A DNA stretch of 64,000 nt from Vicinamibacterales bacterium (GTDB taxonomy: Bacteria > Acidobacteriota > Vicinamibacteria > Vicinamibacterales > Fen-181). A program made the position numbers and the translations under genes. The DNA is taken from the NCBI GenBank assembly GCA_036504215.1, contig DASXVO010000056.1, positions 58,435-122,434 on the forward strand, given 5' to 3'. The notes under the pieces were generated by a model. It saw only the letters and a program-made list of their open reading frames with translations. It ran no database searches and was not told the origin of the DNA. Positions 18,378 to 27,047 of the stretch are shown piece after piece. Each line of letters starts with the position of its first letter. Position 1 is the stretch's first letter.

Positions 18378-19775
18378 TCAGATCCGGCGGTCGGTCCGCA
18401 GGAAGTCCACGCCGACACCGAGCGCGCCGGTCATCTGCCGCACCTGCTCCGTGCCGTCGGTCACCAGGTGGGCCGGGAGGCGCGGGTGCGGAGCTGGCCG
18501 GCTCAGCGCGCGTTGAATCGCAGCCTCATAGTCCTCGACCGCGCACTCCATCGTGTGGTGCGCGCTCCAGTACTCGCGGGCCGCGTGGCCGAGATCGCGA
18601 CGCAGACTGGCGTCTGCTGCCAGCCGGCTCATCGCGAGACGCAGGGATTCGTCTTCGTCCAGAAGGTCGATCGCCACGGACACGGGACTGGCGTCCGATG
18701 GGCTACCGCCCCGGCGAGGGCCTCGGGCCGGGTCCGAGAACGCCGCCGGTCGCGGTCTCCAGGTCCGAGGGTCGAGGCAAGGCACATCGCCAGTATGGGC
18801 GAGGGCCGTGGTCACCGTCGGCTTGCCAACCGCGATCGCCCGAATCCACGTGCCGGACAGCTCGCGGCTGGTCGGCCAGCGCAGACAGAGGCACACATCG
18901 GCGGCGAGCACGTACGGCGCGAGGTCCTCGTCGGCCACATAACCGGCGATCCGCACACGGTCGTGGACGCCGAGCGCGCGGGCCTCTCCTTCCGCATCGT
19001 AGTACCCGGTCGTCCCGCCGGCGAGCAGGAGGTACGCGTCCGTGCCGTCGGCCACCAGGCGCGCCAGCGCCTGCAGGCCGGAACGGATCCGTTTCTCGCG
19101 GGTGACCAGGCCGAAGGCCGCAAACAGGACGCTCCCCTCGGGGATTCGGTGGCGGCGCCGGACCTCGGTGGCCGCGCGGACCGCCGCCTCGGTGACCGGG
19201 TCGATCATCCCGTGCCGGATCGTGGACACCTCGACGCCGTGCTCGCGCGTCAACTCGGCCGCCAGACAGGGTGCGTGAACCGCGACGAGCCGTGCGCTGC
19301 GGGCCACGAGGCGCACCATCGGCCAGAAGTAGTAGATCGTGTCGGCGAGGTCCGTGATGACGAGTTGCGTGAGATCGACGTGCGCCTCCGGATGGTTCGC
19401 GAGGAACTCGGCCTGGTAGTCCGCCACCCTCCCGGAGGTCAGCAGTGTCCGTGCGCGGGAATGGTGCAGGTGCCCGTCGTGCAGCACGACCAGGCCCGGA
19501 TGACGGAACAGGTGCGGCCACATGAAGTCGTGGCACGCCGCGTTGCCGAGTTGATAGACGACCAGGTCGTACGGCGCCCGGAAGTGCTTCCACGCGAAGT
19601 CGAACGCGGAGAACACCGGGGGATGCGCGTCGGCGCGCGGCGTTGGCGGCGGCATCGGTGTCGTGAAGACGTCGATCGCGAAGCGAGGCGTCAATAGGGG
19701 GAGCAGCTCGGCATTGTACGCCGCAATGCCCGAGCGAGTCGGCGGCAGTGGGGTGAACCACGCGATGCGCGGCAT
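18378..19775 (-). CDS. Glycosyltransferase family 4
   Basis: The start ATG at 19775 gives 465 aa; an upstream start at 19820 would add 15 residues with no family support. The N-terminus RIAWFTPLPPTRSGIAAYNA is the classic GT4 opening. Further marks are VVLHDGHLHHS near residue 90, LFAAFGLVTREKRIRSGLQAL opening domain two, VRIAGYVADEDLAPYVLAAD and the donor site RELSGTWIRAIAVGKPTVTT. It is the last glycosyltransferase before the nuo operon, from which it diverges. Its minus-strand neighbour is thiS, 88 bp further. The sugar specificity is unknown. Confidence 0.85.
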   Translation of the reverse strand: MPRIAWFTPLPPTRSGIAAYNAELLPLLTPRFAIDVFTTPMPPPTPRADAHPPVFSAFDFAWKHFRAPYDLVVYQLGNAACHDFMWPHLFRHPGLVVLHDGHLHHSRARTLLTSGRVADYQAEFLANHPEAHVDLTQLVITDLADTIYYFWPMVRLVARSARLVAVHAPCLAAELTREHGVEVSTIRHGMIDPVTEAAVRAATEVRRRHRIPEGSVLFAAFGLVTREKRIRSGLQALARLVADGTDAYLLLAGGTTGYYDAEGEARALGVHDRVRIAGYVADEDLAPYVLAADVCLCLRWPTSRELSGTWIRAIAVGKPTVTTALAHTGDVPCLDPRTWRPRPAAFSDPARGPRRGGSPSDASPVSVAIDLLDEDESLRLAMSRLAADASLRRDLGHAAREYWSAHHTMECAVEDYEAAIQRALSRPAPHPRLPAHLVTDGTEQVRQMTGALGVGVDFLRTDRRI

Positions 19776-19829
19776 CCGGATATTGTAACCGGGCGGCCCG
19801 GCAGACACCGAGCGCCACACTTCCGCTCG

Positions 19830-19858
19830 TTGACTTGCCCCGGTGCGTCCGATAGGAT
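19830..19858 (+). promoter_or_regulatory. Predicted sigma70-type promoter of the nuo operon
   Basis: TTGACT, a 17-nt spacer and TAGGAT stand about 75 bp upstream of the nuoA start in the divergent gap between the GT4 gene and nuoA. No other good promoter is visible before nuoA. Confidence 0.6.
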
Positions 19859-19932
19859 TGACGAGATTCCTGCTCTTCGAAACGAATCGGATTGGACGGC
19901 GGCGGTCAGCGCCCCTTTGGGAAACCGTTCAC

Positions 19933-20292
19933 ATGCAGGGTTGGCTTTCGATCCTCCTGTTGATGCTGCTCGGCGCGGCCTTTGGCGCAGGCTCGATCGT
20001 GCTGTCGGGCGTGCTGGGCCCGCGCAAACCCTCGCCCGAGAAGCTCGCGCCCTACGAGTGCGGCATGCCTCCGGTGTCGGACGCCCGCGAGCGTCATCCG
20101 ATCAAGTTCTACCTGATCGCGATGATCTTCCTGCTGTTCGACATCGAGGTCGCGTTCCTGTATCCCTGGGCCATGGCGCTCCGCGACCTGCGATGGCCCG
20201 GGCTGGTGCAGATTGTCGTGTTCTTTGCGATTCTGGTGGCCGGTTACGCCTACGTGTGGAAGAAGGGCGCGCTCAACTGGGACAAACCATAG
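19933..20292 (+). CDS. nuoA: NADH-quinone oxidoreductase subunit A
   Basis: The ATG at 19933 gives 119 aa, the usual NuoA length; an earlier in-frame ATG at 19843 would overlap the promoter. NuoA is a small inner-membrane subunit of complex I next to NuoH. It has three membrane segments and the conserved [19 protein letters not shown] loop followed by [20 protein letters not shown], where the acidic residues belong to the E-channel. It is the first gene of the operon, 10 bp before nuoB. Confidence 0.96.
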   Translation: MQGWLSILLLMLLGAAFGAGSIVLSGVLGPRKPSPEKLAPYECGMPPVSDARERHPIKFYLIAMIFLLFDIEVAFLYPWAMALRDLRWPGLVQIVVFFAILVAGYAYVWKKGALNWDKP

Positions 20293-20302
20293 AAGCGAAT
20301 CC

Positions 20303-20779
20303 ATGGCTCTCGACATCGACATCCCCGTCCTGACGACGACCGTCGAGAAGATGGTGAACTGGGCGCGCAAGTCGTCGATCTGGCCCGTCACCTTCGGCCT
20401 CGCGTGCTGCGCGATCGAGATGATGGCGATGAGCGCGTCGCGCTACGACATCGCCCGTTTCGGCGCCGAGGTGTTCCGCGGATCGCCCCGTCAATCGGAC
20501 CTGATGATCGTCGCCGGCCGCCTCTCCCGAAAGATGGCCCCGGCCCTGCGCCGGATCTACGACCAGATGCCGGAGCCCAAGTGGGTGATCTCGATGGGCG
20601 CCTGCGCGTCGGTGGGGGGCGTCTTCGACAACTACGCGATCGTGCAGGGGGTCGATCAGATCGTGCCGGTGGACGTCTTCGTACCCGGCTGCCCGCCGCG
20701 GCCCGAGTCGCTGATCTACGGCATCATCCAGCTGCAGAAGAAGATCAGCGAGTCGAAGCTGATTGTGAAGGCGGGGTAA
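20303..20779 (+). CDS. nuoB: NADH-quinone oxidoreductase subunit B
   Basis: The 158-aa NuoB binds the terminal 4Fe-4S cluster N2 that reduces quinone in the connecting part of complex I. The four ligands are visible: the tandem C35-C36 ([12 protein letters not shown]), C101 ([10 protein letters not shown]) and C130 (VPGCPPRPE). The protein is full length, with the expected [19 protein letters not shown] ending. It lies between nuoA and nuoC with short gaps. Confidence 0.97.
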   Translation: MALDIDIPVLTTTVEKMVNWARKSSIWPVTFGLACCAIEMMAMSASRYDIARFGAEVFRGSPRQSDLMIVAGRLSRKMAPALRRIYDQMPEPKWVISMGACASVGGVFDNYAIVQGVDQIVPVDVFVPGCPPRPESLIYGIIQLQKKISESKLIVKAG

Positions 20780-20783
20780 CGAC

Positions 20784-21344
20784 GTGGATGCTGCCTCGAT
20801 CATCGCCAAGCTGCAGACGACGATGCCCGCCGTCGATTTCACGCCAGATCCCGCGACGGACCGGCCAACGGTCGTCGTGCCGCGCGAGCACCTCGTCGAC
20901 ACCTGCCGCGTGCTGCGCGATCAGCCGGTGTTCCTCTACGGCGTGCTCACCGATGTCACGGCCGTGGATCGGTGGCCCGCGGAGCCGCGCTTCGAAGTGG
21001 TGTACCACCTCCTCTCGGTCGATCGGACCTCCCTGCTCCGGCTGAAGGTGCGCGTCCCGGGGGAGGACGCGCACGTGCCGACGATCAAGGGCATCTGGGC
21101 GTCGGCCGGGTGGCTGGAACGCGAGGTGTGGGACCTGTTCGGCGTCGTCTTCGACGGCCACGACGACCTGCGCCGTCTGGTGATGCCCGAGGACTGGGAC
21201 GGCCACCCCCTCCGCAAGGATTACCCGGTGCAGATCACGATGAAGCCCAAGGTCTACGAGCCGCTGCAGCTGACCGAGCAGGAGTTCCGAGCGAACATTG
21301 CCGCCGACCGGACCGTGCGCGGCGGCTCGAAGAAGACCGTATGA
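20784..21344 (+). CDS. nuoC: NADH-quinone oxidoreductase subunit C
   Basis: The 186-aa NuoC (30-kDa subunit) is a hydrophilic connector between the peripheral and membrane arms. The start is GTG 20784, 4 bp after the nuoB stop. [20 protein letters not shown] and [20 protein letters not shown] are the family signature. It is a separate protein and is not fused to NuoD as in E. coli. The stop overlaps the following gmhA start (ATGA). Confidence 0.96.
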   Translation: MDAASIIAKLQTTMPAVDFTPDPATDRPTVVVPREHLVDTCRVLRDQPVFLYGVLTDVTAVDRWPAEPRFEVVYHLLSVDRTSLLRLKVRVPGEDAHVPTIKGIWASAGWLEREVWDLFGVVFDGHDDLRRLVMPEDWDGHPLRKDYPVQITMKPKVYEPLQLTEQEFRANIAADRTVRGGSKKTV

Positions 21345-21928
21345 CCGCGGGCGAGCGACACCGCGCGCTCGAGGCCATATTTGCCGAGACGGTGCGCCTT
21401 CACCAGGAGGTGCAGTCCGCGGGTCACGGGCCGATCCTGGCTGCGGCCGAGGCGCTCCGAACGGCGCTGGCAGGCGGACGGAAGGTGCTGGTGTGCGGCA
21501 ACGGCGGCAGCGCGGCCGACGCACAGCACTTCGCCGCCGAGCTGGTGGGCCGGTTCGTCCGCGAGCGCGCGGCCTGGCCTGCGATGGCGCTCACGACAGA
21601 CACCAGCACGCTGACCGCCATCGGCAACGACTACGGGTTCGACCGGGTCTTCGCACGGCAGGTGGAGGCGCACGGCCACCCCGGGGACTTGTTGCTGGGG
21701 ATCTCGACGAGCGGCGGCTCACCGAACGTGATGGCCGCGGTGACCGTGGCGCGCACGCGCGGGTTGATGACGATTGGCCTGACCGGCGGCGATGGAGGCG
21801 CGCTCGGCCGCGCGGTGGACATCCACCTGAACGTGCCGACGGCCTCCGCGGCCCGCGCCCAGGAGGTGCACTGCACGATCCTGCATGTCCTGTGTGACCT
21901 CGTGGAGGCGGAACTGACGGGTGCCTGA
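21341..21928 (+). CDS. gmhA: D-sedoheptulose 7-phosphate isomerase
   Basis: GmhA converts sedoheptulose 7-phosphate to D-glycero-D-manno-heptose 7-phosphate, the first step to ADP-heptose for the LPS inner core. The 195-aa SIS-domain protein shows [58 protein letters not shown] and the C-terminal [17 protein letters not shown] with the active-site His. It is translationally coupled to nuoC (ATGA) and followed 20 bp later by nuoD, an odd position for an LPS gene. The kinase for the next step lies at 38.8-39.8 kb. Confidence 0.92.
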   Translation: MTAGERHRALEAIFAETVRLHQEVQSAGHGPILAAAEALRTALAGGRKVLVCGNGGSAADAQHFAAELVGRFVRERAAWPAMALTTDTSTLTAIGNDYGFDRVFARQVEAHGHPGDLLLGISTSGGSPNVMAAVTVARTRGLMTIGLTGGDGGALGRAVDIHLNVPTASAARAQEVHCTILHVLCDLVEAELTGA

Positions 21929-21948
21929 TCTGAGAACGTGGGTCTTCG

Positions 21949-23130
21949 ATGCCTGAGCTGAGAACCGAGACGATGACCGTCAACATGGGGCCGCAGCACC
22001 CGAGCACGCACGGCGTGCTGCGGCTCGTGCTTCGCCTCGACGGCGAGACGGTCGTCGGGGCCGACACGACGGTCGGGTATCTGCACACCGGCATCGAGAA
22101 GACGACCGAGCAGAAGAAGTACCAGCAGGTGATTCCGCTCGTCGAGCGGATGGACTATCTCAGCGCGCATTCGAACAGCCTCGGCTTCGCGTTGTCGGTC
22201 GAGAAGCTCCTCGGCATCGAGCTGCCGGAGCGCGTGCAGTGGATCCGCGTGCTGCTCGCCGAGCTCCAGCGGTTGAACAGCCATCTCGTGTGGCTGGCCA
22301 CGCACGCGATGGAGGTTGGCGCGGTGACGGTGATGTTGTACTGCTTCCGCGAGCGGGAGCTGTTCCTCAACATCAACGAGCTCATCGCCGGCTTCCGCAT
22401 GTTCCCGAGCTACATCCGCGTGGGCGGCCTGCGCGAGGATCTGCCGAACGGTTTCCACGCCGCGGTGAGGGACGTCCTCGATCGGATGCCCGCCAAGCTG
22501 GTCGAGTACGAAGACCTGCTCACGCACAATCAGATCTACATCAAGCGAACACGAAACGTCGGCATCGTGCCGCACGACGATGCCGTGGCCCTGGGGCTGG
22601 TGGGTCCGATCGCGCGGGCGTCGGGCGTCCCGTACGACGTGCGCAAGGCGTTCCCGTATTCCGGCTACGAGACGTTCGACTTCGACGTGCCCATCGGCTC
22701 GAACGGCGACGTCTACGACCGTTACCTGGTGCGCATCGAGGAGATGTACCAGTCGATGAGGATCTGCCGGCAGGCGCTCGACCGGATCGCCCCGACCGGA
22801 CCCTTTGCGGTCAACGACCCGCGGATTGCGCCGCCGCCGAAAGACCGGGTCTACACGGAGATGGAGGCGCTGATCCAACACTTCCTGCTCTATTCGCAGG
22901 GATTCGTCGTGCCGGCCGGCGAGGCGTACGTCCCGGTCGAGGGGCCGCGTGGCGAACACGGCTGCTACGTCGTGTCGGACGGCAGCAACCGTCCATGGCG
23001 CGTGAAGATGCGGTCGCCGTCGTTGATGTCGTGTCAGGCGTTGCCGAAGATGATTGTCGGCGGTCTGATCGCCGACGTCATCGCGGTCATTGGATCGATC
23101 GACGTGGTGATGGGAGACGTGGACCGGTGA
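21949..23130 (+). CDS. nuoD: NADH-quinone oxidoreductase subunit D
   Basis: The 393-aa NuoD (49-kDa subunit) forms the quinone-binding pocket with NuoB. It shows MGPQHPSTHGVLRLVL near the start with the quinone-site His, GYLHTGIEKTTEQKKYQQ, and a C-terminus with LPKMIVGGLIADVIAVIGSID ending in the usual GDVDR. This subunit descends from the hydrogenase large subunit but binds no metal. The full length and intact motifs indicate a functional gene. The stop overlaps the nuoE GTG start. Confidence 0.97.
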   Translation: MPELRTETMTVNMGPQHPSTHGVLRLVLRLDGETVVGADTTVGYLHTGIEKTTEQKKYQQVIPLVERMDYLSAHSNSLGFALSVEKLLGIELPERVQWIRVLLAELQRLNSHLVWLATHAMEVGAVTVMLYCFRERELFLNINELIAGFRMFPSYIRVGGLREDLPNGFHAAVRDVLDRMPAKLVEYEDLLTHNQIYIKRTRNVGIVPHDDAVALGLVGPIARASGVPYDVRKAFPYSGYETFDFDVPIGSNGDVYDRYLVRIEEMYQSMRICRQALDRIAPTGPFAVNDPRIAPPPKDRVYTEMEALIQHFLLYSQGFVVPAGEAYVPVEGPRGEHGCYVVSDGSNRPWRVKMRSPSLMSCQALPKMIVGGLIADVIAVIGSIDVVMGDVDR

Positions 23131-23738
23131 CCTTCCACCCCGAGATGGACTACCAGGCGGGGCTGCACGTCTCGCGGCGCGAGCTGCGGAAAGACGATGG
23201 GCCGTTCGCCTTCACCGCGGAGAACCGCGAGCGGCTCGAGCGGATTGCCGCGCACTACCCGCCCGAGCACCGGCGGTCGGCCGTGATTCCGGCGCTGTAC
23301 CTCGTGCAGGAGCAGCAGGGCTACGTGAGCGCCGGCGCAATCCGCCACGTCGCGGACGCGATCGGCTGTACGCCGGCCGAGGTGGATGACGTCGTCACCT
23401 ACTACGCGATGTTCTTCCGCGAGCCGGTGGGGAAATACGTGATCCAGGTGTGCCGCACCCTGTCGTGCGCCCTGCGCGGCGCCGAGCGCGTGACCGCGGA
23501 ACTGTCCAGGCAGCTCGGCGTGACGGTCGGCGGCACCGACCCGACCGGCACGTTCACGTTGATGGAGATGGAGTGCCTCGGCGCCTGCGATCGGGCGCCG
23601 GTCGTGATGGTGAACAACGAGCACTGGCAGGAGTGCCAGTCGCCCGACGACGTGACCAGGTTGCTCGACGGCCTGCGGACGATGGGCACGGCGGCGCTGA
23701 CGGGCTGCCACCTGAACGTCGAAAAGAGCCGCGACTAA
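23127..23738 (+). CDS. nuoE: NADH-quinone oxidoreductase subunit E
   Basis: The 203-aa NuoE (24-kDa) carries the 2Fe-2S cluster N1a in the NADH dehydrogenase module. The four ligands are C109 and C114 (CRTLSC) and C150 and C154 (CLGAC). The GTG start overlaps the nuoD stop; ATG 23145 is an alternative. It is followed by a 124-bp gap containing a short palindrome (TTCGCCGAACGGCTTCGGCGA region) before nuoF, longer than the other spacers of the operon. Confidence 0.95.
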   Translation: MTFHPEMDYQAGLHVSRRELRKDDGPFAFTAENRERLERIAAHYPPEHRRSAVIPALYLVQEQQGYVSAGAIRHVADAIGCTPAEVDDVVTYYAMFFREPVGKYVIQVCRTLSCALRGAERVTAELSRQLGVTVGGTDPTGTFTLMEMECLGACDRAPVVMVNNEHWQECQSPDDVTRLLDGLRTMGTAALTGCHLNVEKSRD

Positions 23739-23862
23739 AGATCGGCGGCAGTGGGAGCGGGCCGCACGTGTTCGCCGAACGGCTTCGGCGATGCGAGCCG
23801 TGCCCGCCCGGTACGTCGGAGTGGAACGAGCGTCTCGCCCGTCCGGGGTATTCGAGAGCCGA

Positions 23863-25143
23863 ATGGACCCAGTTCTCACATCACACGTTCGCGAGGCGGG
23901 TTCGACCACCGTCGACGCCTTCCTGCGCCGCGGCGGGTACGAAGGCCTCCGCAAGGCGCTCGGGATGGCGCCGGCGCACGTGATCGACACGGTGAAGGCG
24001 TCGGGGCTGCGCGGGCGCGGGGGCGCGGGGTTCCCGACCGGCCTGAAGTGGCAGTTCGTCCCGAAGGACTCGCCCACGCCGAAGTACCTGTGCTGCAATG
24101 CCGATGAGAGCGAGCCGGGCACGTTCAAGGACCACGTGCTGATGGAGCGGAACCCGCACTTGCTGTTCGAGGGATGCCTGATTGGGTGCTACGCCATCGG
24201 AGCGAAGGCCGCCTACATCTACATCCGTGGCGAGTTCTACCACGTGCAGCGGGTTCTCGAGGCGGAGATCGAAGCGGCGCGCGCCAGGGGCTACATCGGC
24301 AAGAACATCTTCGGATCCGGGTTCGATTGCGAGATATACGTGCATCGCGGTGCGGGAGCCTACGAGGCGGGGGAGGAAAGCGCGCTGCTCGAGTCGCTCG
24401 AAGGCAAGCGGGCGCAGCCGCGGCTCCGCCCGCCGTTCCCCGCCGTCGTCGGCCTCTACGGATGTCCGACGGCCATCAACAACGTCGAGACGCTGTGCTC
24501 GGTGCCGTCCATCCTGACCAACGGCCCCGAGTGGTTCGCCGCGCTCGGGCCCGAGAAGAATGGCGGGCCGAAGCTTTACTGCATCAGCGGCCACGTCGAG
24601 AAGCCCGGTGTCTACGAGGCGTCGATGCACGTGACGCTTCGGGAGTTGATCGACGGGTGTGCTGGCGGCGTTCGCGGGGGGCGTCCGCTCAAGGCGATCA
24701 TCCCCGGCGGGTCGTCCACGCCGGTCATCCTGCCGGACCAACTCGACGCCCAGGCGAGCTTCGACGGGCTGGTGAAAGCCGGCTCGATGCTCGGGTCGGC
24801 CGCGCTGATTGTCATGGACGACACGACGTGCATGGTCTGGCTCGCCGAGAACCTGCTGCACTTCTACCGGCACGAGTCGTGCGGCAAGTGCACGCCGTGC
24901 CGCGAGGGGACCGACTGGCTGACGAAGATCCTGCATCGGATTGAACACGGCGAGGGCAGCATGCGCGACATCGACCTGTTGCAGGACGTCGCGACGAACA
25001 TCGGGGGCAAGACGCTGTGCCCGTTCGGTGACGCGGCCGTCGCCCCGGTGTTGAGCACGATCCAGCACTTCCGTTCGGAATACGAGGCACACGTCCGCGA
25101 GGGCCGCTGTACGTGCCCGTCGGACTGGCGCGTGATGGACTGA
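23863..25143 (+). CDS. nuoF: NADH-quinone oxidoreductase subunit F
   Basis: NuoF oxidises NADH with FMN and passes electrons to its 4Fe-4S cluster N3. The ATG at 23863 gives 426 aa; an earlier ATG at 23791 gives no family match. The NADH/FMN site appears as GRGGAGFPTGLKW (51-63), EYAGEEsALLESLEGKR-type region near 170, and the cluster ligands as C340, C343, C346 (ESCGKCTPCREG) and C386 (LCPFGDA). Only 6 bp separate it from nuoH, and nuoG, the normal next gene, is missing. Confidence 0.95.
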   Translation: MDPVLTSHVREAGSTTVDAFLRRGGYEGLRKALGMAPAHVIDTVKASGLRGRGGAGFPTGLKWQFVPKDSPTPKYLCCNADESEPGTFKDHVLMERNPHLLFEGCLIGCYAIGAKAAYIYIRGEFYHVQRVLEAEIEAARARGYIGKNIFGSGFDCEIYVHRGAGAYEAGEESALLESLEGKRAQPRLRPPFPAVVGLYGCPTAINNVETLCSVPSILTNGPEWFAALGPEKNGGPKLYCISGHVEKPGVYEASMHVTLRELIDGCAGGVRGGRPLKAIIPGGSSTPVILPDQLDAQASFDGLVKAGSMLGSAALIVMDDTTCMVWLAENLLHFYRHESCGKCTPCREGTDWLTKILHRIEHGEGSMRDIDLLQDVATNIGGKTLCPFGDAAVAPVLSTIQHFRSEYEAHVREGRCTCPSDWRVMD

Positions 25144-25149
25144 TCCCCG

Positions 25150-26178
25150 ATGCCGTCACTGACCGTACTCGTTCAACTCGGCCTCGTACTCGCCGTCTTC
25201 GTCATGCTGCTGCTGTCGTCGGCCGCCATGGTCTACGCGGAGCGGAAGGTGGCGGCGTTCATCCAGCAGCGCGAAGGGCCGAACCGCGTCGGACCGATGG
25301 GCTTGCTGCAGCCCTTCGCGGATGTCATCAAGCTGATGTTCAAGGAGGAACTGCGTCCGGGCGGCGCGGATCGCATCCTCTTCGGCCTCGCCCCGGTCAT
25401 CTCGGCGACCGCGGCCTTTGCCGCCTTCGCGGTCGTGCCCTTCGGCGCGGAGACGACGTTCTTCGGTCTGCTGGAGCAGCCGATCAAGCTGCAGGTCGCC
25501 GACGTCAACGTGGCGGTGCTGGTGGTGTTCGCGATCACCTCGATGAGCGTCTACGGCATCGTGCTGGCCGGCTGGAGTTCGAACAGCAAGTACTCGCTGC
25601 TCGGCGGCCTGCGGTCCGCGTCGCAGATGATCAGCTACGAGCTGTCGTACGGCCTGGCCCTGGCGTCGGTGCTGGTGCTCGCCAATTCGCTCTCGCTCAC
25701 CGACATCGTGAACCACCAGGCTGGCTACTGGTTCGGGTTCGTGCCGAAGTGGTTCATCTTCGTGCAGCCGGTCGGCTTCCTCATCTACATGGCGGCCGGG
25801 GTGGCGGAGACCAACCGCGCGCCGTTCGACTTCCCGGAGGCCGAGCAGGAACTGGTAGCGGGCTACCACACCGAGTACTCGAGCATGGCGTTCGCCATGT
25901 TCTTCCTGGCGGAGTACATCAACATGGTGACGGTGTCGGCCGTCGCCACGGACCTGTTCCTCGGCGGCTGGCACGGGCCGTTCCTGCCGGCGTCGCTCGG
26001 CTGGATCTGGTTCCTCCTGAAGATCTCGTTCCTCTTGTTCTTCTACATCTGGATGCGGTGGACGCTGCCGCGGTACCGGTACGACCAGTTGATGCAGTTC
26101 GGGTGGAAGTTCCTGCTGCCGCTGGCCGTCCTGAACCTGCTGGTGACGGCCACGGGGGTGATGCTCCTTGGGGTTTGA
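25150..26178 (+). CDS. nuoH: NADH-quinone oxidoreductase subunit H
   Basis: The 342-aa NuoH is the membrane subunit that contacts quinone and starts the proton path. It has about eight membrane segments and the conserved loops RKVAAFIQQREGPNRVGPMG, KLMFKEELRP and AETNRAPFDFPEAEQELVAG, followed by GYHTEYSSMAFAMFFLAEY. The carboxylates of the E-channel are present. Its stop overlaps nuoJ by 11 bp. nuoI, usually next, is absent. Confidence 0.96.
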   Translation: MPSLTVLVQLGLVLAVFVMLLLSSAAMVYAERKVAAFIQQREGPNRVGPMGLLQPFADVIKLMFKEELRPGGADRILFGLAPVISATAAFAAFAVVPFGAETTFFGLLEQPIKLQVADVNVAVLVVFAITSMSVYGIVLAGWSSNSKYSLLGGLRSASQMISYELSYGLALASVLVLANSLSLTDIVNHQAGYWFGFVPKWFIFVQPVGFLIYMAAGVAETNRAPFDFPEAEQELVAGYHTEYSSMAFAMFFLAEYINMVTVSAVATDLFLGGWHGPFLPASLGWIWFLLKISFLLFFYIWMRWTLPRYRYDQLMQFGWKFLLPLAVLNLLVTATGVMLLGV

Positions 26179-26695
26179 GCAATCGCTCTTCTACGTGTTT
26201 GCCACCATCACGGTGGTGTCGTCTGCGCTGGTCATCGGGCAGCGGAGCCCGATCTACAGCGTGATGCTGTTGATCGCGTCGTTCGCCGCGCTGGCAGGCC
26301 TCTACGTGCTGCTCGACGCGCCGTTCGTCGCGGTCATCCAGATCATCATCTACGCGGGTGCGATCCTGGTTCTGTTCCTGTTCGTCGTGATGCTGCTCAA
26401 CGCCCCGAAGGAGGGTGCGGCGCCGGCTGACAGGGTGTCGCCGGGGCCGCGTCGAGCGGGCATCGCGCTCGGCGCGCTGCTGGCGGCGGAACTCGTCTTC
26501 GCCGTCTGGGCCGCGGCCTTTCCCCGCGAGCCGATTGCGGGCGGTCCGGACGCCGCTTCGAGCCAGGCGATCTCATCGGTGCGGACGATCGGCCAGGTGC
26601 TGTACACCGACTATGCCTTCGCCTTCGAGGTCACGTCGCTCCTGATCCTCGTCGCGATGGTGGGAGCGGTGGTGCTGGCCAAGCGACACGTGTGA
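26168..26695 (+). CDS. nuoJ: NADH-quinone oxidoreductase subunit J
   Basis: The start is TTG at 26168, inside the end of nuoH, with a GGGGGTG ribosome site upstream, giving 175 aa. NuoJ is a five-segment membrane subunit of complex [21 protein letters not shown] and [20 protein letters not shown] are the family signature, the latter with the pi-bulge helix. It precedes nuoK by 16 bp. Confidence 0.94.
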   Translation: MGFEQSLFYVFATITVVSSALVIGQRSPIYSVMLLIASFAALAGLYVLLDAPFVAVIQIIIYAGAILVLFLFVVMLLNAPKEGAAPADRVSPGPRRAGIALGALLAAELVFAVWAAAFPREPIAGGPDAASSQAISSVRTIGQVLYTDYAFAFEVTSLLILVAMVGAVVLAKRHV

Positions 26696-26711
26696 CGGCA
26701 GTGAGTTCACC

Positions 26712-27014
26712 ATGGTCACCCTGACCCATTACCTCGTCCTGTCCGCGGTGCTGTTCGCGATCGGCACGACCGGTGTGTTCCTCCGTCGGAACATGATCAC
26801 GGTGCTGCTGGCGATCGAGATCATGCTGAACGCGGTCAACCTCACGCTCGTGGCGTTTGGGCGCTACCTGGGTTCGGTCGACGGGCAGATCATCGTCTTT
26901 TTCGTCGTCACCGTTGCCGCGGCAGAGGCGGCCGTGGGCCTGGCCATCGTCATTGCGCTATTCCGGGTCCGGGAGTCCCTCGATCCGGATGCGTTCACGA
27001 CGCTGAAGTGGTGA
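26712..27014 (+). CDS. nuoK: NADH-quinone oxidoreductase subunit K
   Basis: The 100-aa NuoK has three membrane segments and the conserved [21 protein letters not shown] with the proton-channel Glu, plus the [18 protein letters not shown] helix with the second Glu. This is the normal size. It is related to MrpC-type antiporter subunits. It lies between nuoJ and nuoL. Confidence 0.96.
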   Translation: MVTLTHYLVLSAVLFAIGTTGVFLRRNMITVLLAIEIMLNAVNLTLVAFGRYLGSVDGQIIVFFVVTVAAAEAAVGLAIVIALFRVRESLDPDAFTTLKW

Positions 27015-27047
27015 CGCCCCCGGGGCGCCGCTGGACTGATTGACCCG

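Noticed and set aside
21949..23738. nuoCD or nuoDE fusion
   Set aside because: Stops of nuoC and nuoD are in place, and the downstream starts are in different frames.
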